Source: Tatlockia sp. (GTDB lineage Bacteria > Cyanobacteriota > Cyanobacteriia > Cyanobacteriales > Chroococcidiopsidaceae). From it: a stretch of 10,320 nucleotides of DNA. This document shows, piece after piece, positions 6,547 through 10,320 of this stretch. The stretch lies in NCBI GenBank assembly GCA_013698215.1, contig JACCVJ010000098.1:1-10320 (forward strand), in the 5' to 3' direction. The notes under the pieces were generated by a model that did no database searches, was not told the DNA's origin, and saw nothing but the letters and a program-made list of their open reading frames with translations. The translations under genes and the position numbers were made by a program. Numbering within the stretch: position 1 is the stretch's first letter; the number at the start of each line of letters is the position of its first letter.

Positions 6547-8169
6547 ATGAGAAAAAATAATAAATTACTGCTACCGATATTAGCAACCAGTTTGCTAGTT
6601 GGTGGCGGAATCGCTGCTTACTGGCTGTTAATTCAACCCCAAAAATTAGCTCAATTACCCCTTGGGGCTAATATCATTCCTCAAGAAGCTTTACTTACGG
6701 TTTCTGTATCTACAGAGCCGAGCAAATGGCAGCAATTGCGGGAATTTGGTACGCCCCAAACTCAAGCTATTCTAGATAATTATTTGGTAGAATGGCGCGA
6801 TCGCACCCTTACCGACAATGGATACAACTATCAAAAAGATATCCAGCCTTGGGTAGGAAAAGAAGCAACTTTAGCTGTAATGTCTCTCCAAGCAGCGCCA
6901 GCAATGGTATTGGTACTACCGATTGCTAAACCCAATTTAGCAGCCTCATTGCTATCAAAACCCCTTGCTCAAAAACCAAAAAGTCGCACTTATAAAGGCA
7001 TTGAAATAAAAGTAACTCCAAATTACTCCGCAACCGTAATAGATAATCGTTTTTTAGTTATTAGCGACAATCCCAAAGCTACGGAAAACGTAATTGATAC
7101 TTATTTTGGGAAAAACTCCTTAGTAAAAATGCCTGGTTTTCAGGAAAAATTTGGAGAAATTGCCAAAGAAAATCATTTTGCTCAAGTGTATGTTAATATT
7201 CCTGCCGCCGCTCGGCTAGTAAATAGCAATCCCAAAAAACTATCTCCCCAACTAGCCCAACTCCAAGAAAATCAAGGGTTAGCTACCACAATTAGTTTAG
7301 AGCCACAAGGGATTGGGTTTAAAAGTGTATCGTGGTTGAAGCCAGATAGCGATCGCGTCCATTTGGTGCAAAATAATGCCGGGAAAATGCAAAACCTTTT
7401 ACCCGCCGAAACCTTGATGATGGTATCGGGGGGAAACTTGCAGCAATTATGGCTTGATTATTTGCGATCGGTAAAAACTAATCCTCTTGCACCTATTCCC
7501 CCAGAAAATTTACGGGCGGGTGTCAAAAATACTACCGGATTAGATTTAGATGATGATTTGCTAAGTTGGATGGATGGCGAGTTTTCCTTAGCTGTAATTC
7601 CAGCAACGACAAAAGCTGGTGCTTCACCGAATGACTTTGCCTTGTCATTGGCGTTTATGGTGCAAGCAAAAGACTCAGACAAAGCTAAAAAAGCCTTCCA
7701 GGAAATAGATAAAGTAATTAGCAGTCAATATCAATTCAAAATCACCGAAACCCAAGTTAGGGGAAAACCTGTTGTCAATTGGATTGCACCCTATGGTACG
7801 CTGACGGCAACTCATGGCTGGTTAGAAGAAAATGTTGCTTTTTTCACTCTGGGCGCACCTTTAACAGAGAAACTTATTCCCCAACCTGCGGCTAATTTAG
7901 CTAGTACCGAGCAATTTCAAAAAGCCGTCCCATCGCAACTTAACCCCAATAATGGGCAGTTTTTCTTAGATATCAATCCAACGTTCAAAAACTTACCCTT
8001 ACCTCAAGTTATCCCCAATCAACAAATTGCTCTAGAGGCGGTACGCTCAATCGGAGTGACAACGGCGGTAAAAGATCGTCATAGTATTCGTTATGACATT
8101 TTTATGGCGCTTAATAAAACTGCAAACCCTAAGCCTTTATCTAGTTCGTCTCCATCGCCGACACCCTAA
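6547..8169 (+). CDS. DUF3352 family protein, membrane-anchored, function unknown
   Basis: The 540-residue product begins with a short basic tip and one hydrophobic helix (about 7-28) without a lipobox. It then has a long soluble region, so it is probably anchored in the inner or thylakoid membrane and faces the periplasm or lumen. The start of the soluble part (LAQLPLGANIIPQEALLTV, 34-52, then a predicted helix SKWQQLREFGTPQTQ) is what I recognise from cyanobacterial DUF3352 proteins. No enzyme motif or metal site is visible. The C-terminus is a Ser/Pro-rich tail (SSSSPSPTP). It lies 103 nt after pstB and 127 nt before ccsB on the same strand. The gap and the short inverted repeat make membership of the pst operon uncertain. 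Family assignment rests on recall; no function can be given. Confidence 0.85.
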   Translation: MRKNNKLLLPILATSLLVGGGIAAYWLLIQPQKLAQLPLGANIIPQEALLTVSVSTEPSKWQQLREFGTPQTQAILDNYLVEWRDRTLTDNGYNYQKDIQPWVGKEATLAVMSLQAAPAMVLVLPIAKPNLAASLLSKPLAQKPKSRTYKGIEIKVTPNYSATVIDNRFLVISDNPKATENVIDTYFGKNSLVKMPGFQEKFGEIAKENHFAQVYVNIPAAARLVNSNPKKLSPQLAQLQENQGLATTISLEPQGIGFKSVSWLKPDSDRVHLVQNNAGKMQNLLPAETLMMVSGGNLQQLWLDYLRSVKTNPLAPIPPENLRAGVKNTTGLDLDDDLLSWMDGEFSLAVIPATTKAGASPNDFALSLAFMVQAKDSDKAKKAFQEIDKVISSQYQFKITETQVRGKPVVNWIAPYGTLTATHGWLEENVAFFTLGAPLTEKLIPQPAANLASTEQFQKAVPSQLNPNNGQFFLDINPTFKNLPLPQVIPNQQIALEAVRSIGVTTAVKDRHSIRYDIFMALNKTANPKPLSSSSPSPTP

Positions 8170-8284
8170 AATTGCAGAGCTTCAACTTTAAATAATAAAG
8201 TCTTTAAACTTACATCAGCACTCAAGTAACAGTTGCAGTTAGGATCGATGAGAGTAGAAATAAATTTTTAGCTTAAAGCGACGC

Positions 8285-8288
8285 GGAG
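8285..8288 (+). promoter_or_regulatory. Shine-Dalgarno sequence of ccsB
   Basis: GGAG (within GGAGAA) lies 8 nt before the ATG at 8297 and fixes the ccsB start. It is one of only two good Shine-Dalgarno sites in the window, the other being that of pstC. Confidence 0.7.
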
Positions 8289-8296
8289 AACACTAT

Positions 8297-9292
8297 ATGA
8301 ATCTGGTTTCCCTCCAGAATTGGCTAGATAATGCTGCTTTTGCGGTGTTATTTGCCACCATGTTAATTTACTGGGTAGGGGCAGCTTTTCCTCAATTGCG
8401 CTATTTACCAGCAATGGGAACGGCGGGAATGGCGATCGCAAATTTGTGTATGGCGACTTTATTAGGCGCTAGATGGATTGAAGCGGGCTACTTTCCTTTA
8501 AGTAATTTGTACGAGTCGCTGTTTTTTCTAGCTTGGGGCATTACAACCATTCACTTTTTGGCAGAAAACAACAGCCGCAGCCGTTTAGTAGGGGTTGCCA
8601 CTGCCCCTGTAGCCATGGCGATTGTTGCTTTTGCAACTTTAACTTTGCCTTCTAAAATGCAAAGCTCTGAGCCTTTAGTCCCGGCGCTCAAGTCCAATTG
8701 GCTGATGATGCACGTCAGCGTGATGATGTTGAGTTATTCAGCTTTAATGGTGGGTTCGTTACTTGCGATCGCATTTTTAATTGTGACTCGTGGGGCAAAT
8801 ATCGAATTGCGGGGTAGCTCAGTAGGTACGGGTGGCTATCGCCTGCATCGGGCTACTGATTTGGCGGCGCAAAGATTGGCGATTACGACTACTGACTACA
8901 ACAGTAATGGTAATACGGCAGTGCTTAACTTAACTACTGAAGCTGTAGCCGAGGCGCTTTCACCTCAACGCCTCAGCCTTGCGGAAACTTTAGATAATAT
9001 CAGCTACCGGATTATTGGGCTAGGATTTCCTTTACTTACTATCGGGATTATTGCCGGGGGAGTTTGGGCAAATGAAGCTTGGGGATCTTACTGGAGTTGG
9101 GATCCTAAGGAAACTTGGGCTTTAATTACTTGGTTAGTATTTGCAGCTTATCTCCATTCTCGGATTACTCGCGGTTGGCAAGGTCGCAGTCCGGCTATTT
9201 TAGCCTCGGTGGGGTTTGTCGTGGTCTGGGTTTGCTATTTGGGTGTCAATCTTTTAGGTAAAGGCTTGCATTCTTATGGCTGGTTTTTTTAG
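8297..9292 (+). CDS. ccsB: Cytochrome c biogenesis protein CcsB (CcsA/ResC-type haem-handling protein, system II)
   Basis: Integral membrane protein that works with Ccs1/ResB to carry haem across the membrane and attach it to apocytochromes c, such as cytochrome f and c6. It is 331 residues. The tryptophan-rich haem-binding WWD motif, WGSYWSWDPKETWALITW, lies at 262-279. Candidate haem-ligand histidines, by position in the family, are H139 (NWLMMHVSVMMLSY), H287 (YLHSR) and H325 (GLHSYGW). GYFPLSNLYESL (64-75) is also conserved in the family. About eight membrane segments are apparent. A hydrophilic stretch of about 70 residues (166-236) separates the two halves. Naming differs: the TIGR family and cyanobacterial annotation use CcsB, while plant chloroplasts use CcsA. 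The ccs1 partner is not in this window. comB follows after 64 nt. Confidence 0.94.
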   Translation: MNLVSLQNWLDNAAFAVLFATMLIYWVGAAFPQLRYLPAMGTAGMAIANLCMATLLGARWIEAGYFPLSNLYESLFFLAWGITTIHFLAENNSRSRLVGVATAPVAMAIVAFATLTLPSKMQSSEPLVPALKSNWLMMHVSVMMLSYSALMVGSLLAIAFLIVTRGANIELRGSSVGTGGYRLHRATDLAAQRLAITTTDYNSNGNTAVLNLTTEAVAEALSPQRLSLAETLDNISYRIIGLGFPLLTIGIIAGGVWANEAWGSYWSWDPKETWALITWLVFAAYLHSRITRGWQGRSPAILASVGFVVVWVCYLGVNLLGKGLHSYGWFF

Positions 9293-9356
9293 TCAATCAA
9301 AGGTCAAGTTTTAGCCATAAAATATAACTCGATATCAATTGCAGGTTAGCTAAAGC

Positions 9357-10094
9357 GTGAAGCTATTTATTTACCATACCCCTGAACTTACTCCCAGTGA
9401 TACTATCCCCGATTGCGCGATCGCTGTGGATGTACTTCGAGCTACAACGACGATGGCGACGGTCTTGGCGGCTGGTGGTGAGGCTATCCAGGTGTTTAGC
9501 GATTTGGATACGTTAAAGCTTGTTAGCGCTGATTGGGACGCAGATAAGCGCCTCCGCGCCGGAGAGCGGGGCGGCGCTAAGGTGGAGGGGTTCGATTTGG
9601 GTAATTCTCCTTTAGACTGCACTGAAAAGCTCGTCAAAGGGCGGAGGTTGTTTATTAGTACGACTAATGGAACCCGCGCTTTACAACGAATACAGAGCGC
9701 TCCAGCCGTCTTAGCTGCTGCTTTTGTTAACCGGGCGGCGGCGGTAAATTACCTTTTAGCTAAACAGCCCGAAATAGTTTGGATTGTGGGTTCGGGTTGG
9801 GAAGGTACTTATTCTCTAGAAGATACGGCTTGCGCTGGGGCGATTTCTTATAGTGTTTTGCAGCAAACAAATACTCCTCTAGATGAACTTGCAGGTAATG
9901 ATGAGGTTGTAGGGGCGATTTCTCTTTACGAACAATGGCGCGATCGTTTGGTTGAGCTATTTCATCAAGCTAGTCACGGTAAGCGTTTGTTGCGCCTTGG
10001 CTGTCATGAGGATATAAAGTACTGCGCTCAAGTTGATATTTTGGATGTTTTGCCTATCCAGTGTGAGCCGGGGGTGTTGAAAATATTGGGGTAA
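9357..10094 (+). CDS. comB: 2-phosphosulfolactate phosphatase family protein (ComB-like)
   Basis: The 245-residue product matches the ComB family in length and motifs: AVDVLRATTTM (23-33), AGERGGAKVEGFDLGNSP (68-85), ISTTNGTRAL (100-109) and VGSGWEGTYSLEDTACAG (144-161). The founding archaeal enzyme is a Mg-dependent phosphatase that makes sulfolactate for coenzyme M synthesis. Cyanobacteria are not known to make coenzyme M, so the cellular substrate here may differ; sulfolactate production is only a family-based possibility. The start is a GTG at 9357, with CAGG at 9342-9345 as a rather distant ribosome-binding site. The N-terminus MKLFIYHTPEL is consistent with the family. It follows ccsB by 64 nt and is the last complete gene in the window. 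Its base composition is a little richer in G than its neighbours by eye. Confidence 0.9.
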   Translation: MKLFIYHTPELTPSDTIPDCAIAVDVLRATTTMATVLAAGGEAIQVFSDLDTLKLVSADWDADKRLRAGERGGAKVEGFDLGNSPLDCTEKLVKGRRLFISTTNGTRALQRIQSAPAVLAAAFVNRAAAVNYLLAKQPEIVWIVGSGWEGTYSLEDTACAGAISYSVLQQTNTPLDELAGNDEVVGAISLYEQWRDRLVELFHQASHGKRLLRLGCHEDIKYCAQVDILDVLPIQCEPGVLKILG

Positions 10095-10132
10095 ATAGCT
10101 TTGTTTAAGGGGTTGCTGGGCAAAACCAGGAA

Positions 10133-10191
10133 TTGGGGGATCTGCCCCCCAAACCCCCCATTGGGGGACGGTTGCGTCCCCCAAACCCCCT
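10133..10191. repeat. Two tandem G/C-rich hairpin units downstream of comB
   Basis: Unit one (10133-10160) has TTGGGGG (10133-10139) pairing perfectly with CCCCCAA (10146-10152) around a 6-nt loop, followed by an A/C-rich tail. Unit two (10161-10191) has TTGGGGGAC (10161-10169) pairing perfectly with GTCCCCCAA (10176-10184) around a 6-nt loop, with the same kind of tail (ACCCCCT). A smaller hairpin, CTGG/CCAG at 10116-10129, precedes them. Such stacked poly-G/poly-C stem-loops between genes are a familiar dispersed repeat type in cyanobacteria (from memory). No T-run follows, but strong stems just after comB could still stop or protect its transcript. Confidence 0.75.
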
Positions 10192-10252
10192 CCAAAAGGT
10201 CTTTCAATCCCTCCGCTAGTTTTTGGGTAGTAGGTCTTTTGCGAATGAGTAA

Positions 10253-10318
10253 TTAATCTGTCAATTCTCTCAGTTTCTGCAAGTCTCCTCCTAAATATCC
10301 AGCGAAGTTCTGTTGCTG
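10253..10318 (-). CDS. Possible C-terminal end of a gene entering from the right edge
   Basis: On the minus strand one frame is open from the edge for 21 codons and ends with TAA at 10255-10253. The sequence reads QQQNFAGYLGGDLQKLRELTD, which looks like a natural amphipathic protein end and not random translation. If real, the gene converges on comB, with the hairpin repeats lying between the two. It is too short to identify. Confidence 0.3.
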   Translation of the reverse strand, partial: QQQNFAGYLGGDLQKLRELTD

Positions 10319-10320
10319 TT

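Larger units (their letters stand above)
1391..9424. repeat. Twelve HIP1 octamers (GCGATCGC) spread through the window
   Basis: Perfect copies begin at 1391, 1619, 2117, 3778, 4789, 5131, 5323, 6797, 7349, 8432, 8765 and 9417. All lie inside genes (bioB, pstC, pstA, the DUF3352 gene, ccsB and comB); none is intergenic. This over-representation, about one per 860 bp, is the hallmark of many cyanobacterial chromosomes and is the main organism clue. Confidence 0.9.

Noticed and set aside
8170..8296. A/T-rich gap between the DUF3352 gene and ccsB with small CTTTA/TAAAG inverted repeats
   Set aside because: The stems are only 5 bp of A/T and lack a terminator T-run or recognisable promoter pair. 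Nothing could be supported beyond the ccsB Shine-Dalgarno site.
9957..10319. Long open minus-strand frame running from the right edge through the G/C hairpins into the end of comB
   Set aside because: The translation across the repeats is low-complexity (Gly/Pro/Trp-rich) and the frame overlaps comB antisense. It is an artefact of the stop-poor G/C repeat; the neighbouring frame with a clean stop at 10253 looks more protein-like.

Overview
The window looks like a chromosomal, housekeeping stretch of a cyanobacterium. Three things point there. The palindrome GCGATCGC (HIP1, typical of many cyanobacteria) occurs 12 times, always inside genes. The divergent promoter region carries a cyanobacterial-type Pho box (CTTAACCT-like repeats). 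The gene content includes a DUF3352 protein, the system II cytochrome c assembly protein CcsB, and a ComB-like phosphatase. Base composition is moderate and fairly even, apart from the G/C-rich hairpin repeat at the right end. The exact genus cannot be told from the sequence alone.

Left part (1-2259, minus strand): bioB (biotin synthase), then bioY (biotin uptake S-component), then lspA (lipoprotein signal peptidase, running off the left edge). All three read leftwards with short gaps (34 and 80 nt), so they may be co-transcribed. The cell would have both the last step of biotin synthesis and a biotin importer.

Middle (2260-6443): a 240-nt divergent intergenic region is followed by a compact pstS-pstC-pstA-pstB cluster on the plus strand, encoding a complete high-affinity phosphate ABC importer. 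Upstream of pstS are three direct octamers at exact 11-bp spacing (2420, 2431, 2442). This is the expected binding site for the phosphate-starvation response regulator (SphR/PhoB). No phoU, sphS or sphR is present in the window. A hairpin-forming GC-rich element sits between pstS and pstC.

Right part (6547-10094, plus strand): a membrane-anchored DUF3352 protein of unknown function, CcsB (haem delivery for c-type cytochromes), and a ComB-family 2-phosphosulfolactate phosphatase homologue. After comB, 10095-10320 holds tandem G/C hairpin repeats and possibly the last residues of a minus-strand gene entering from the right edge.

I found no tRNA, rRNA, CRISPR array, insertion sequence or phage gene, and no convincing novel multi-gene system. 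The most informative non-coding features are the Pho box, the pstS-pstC hairpin element and the tandem hairpins after comB.
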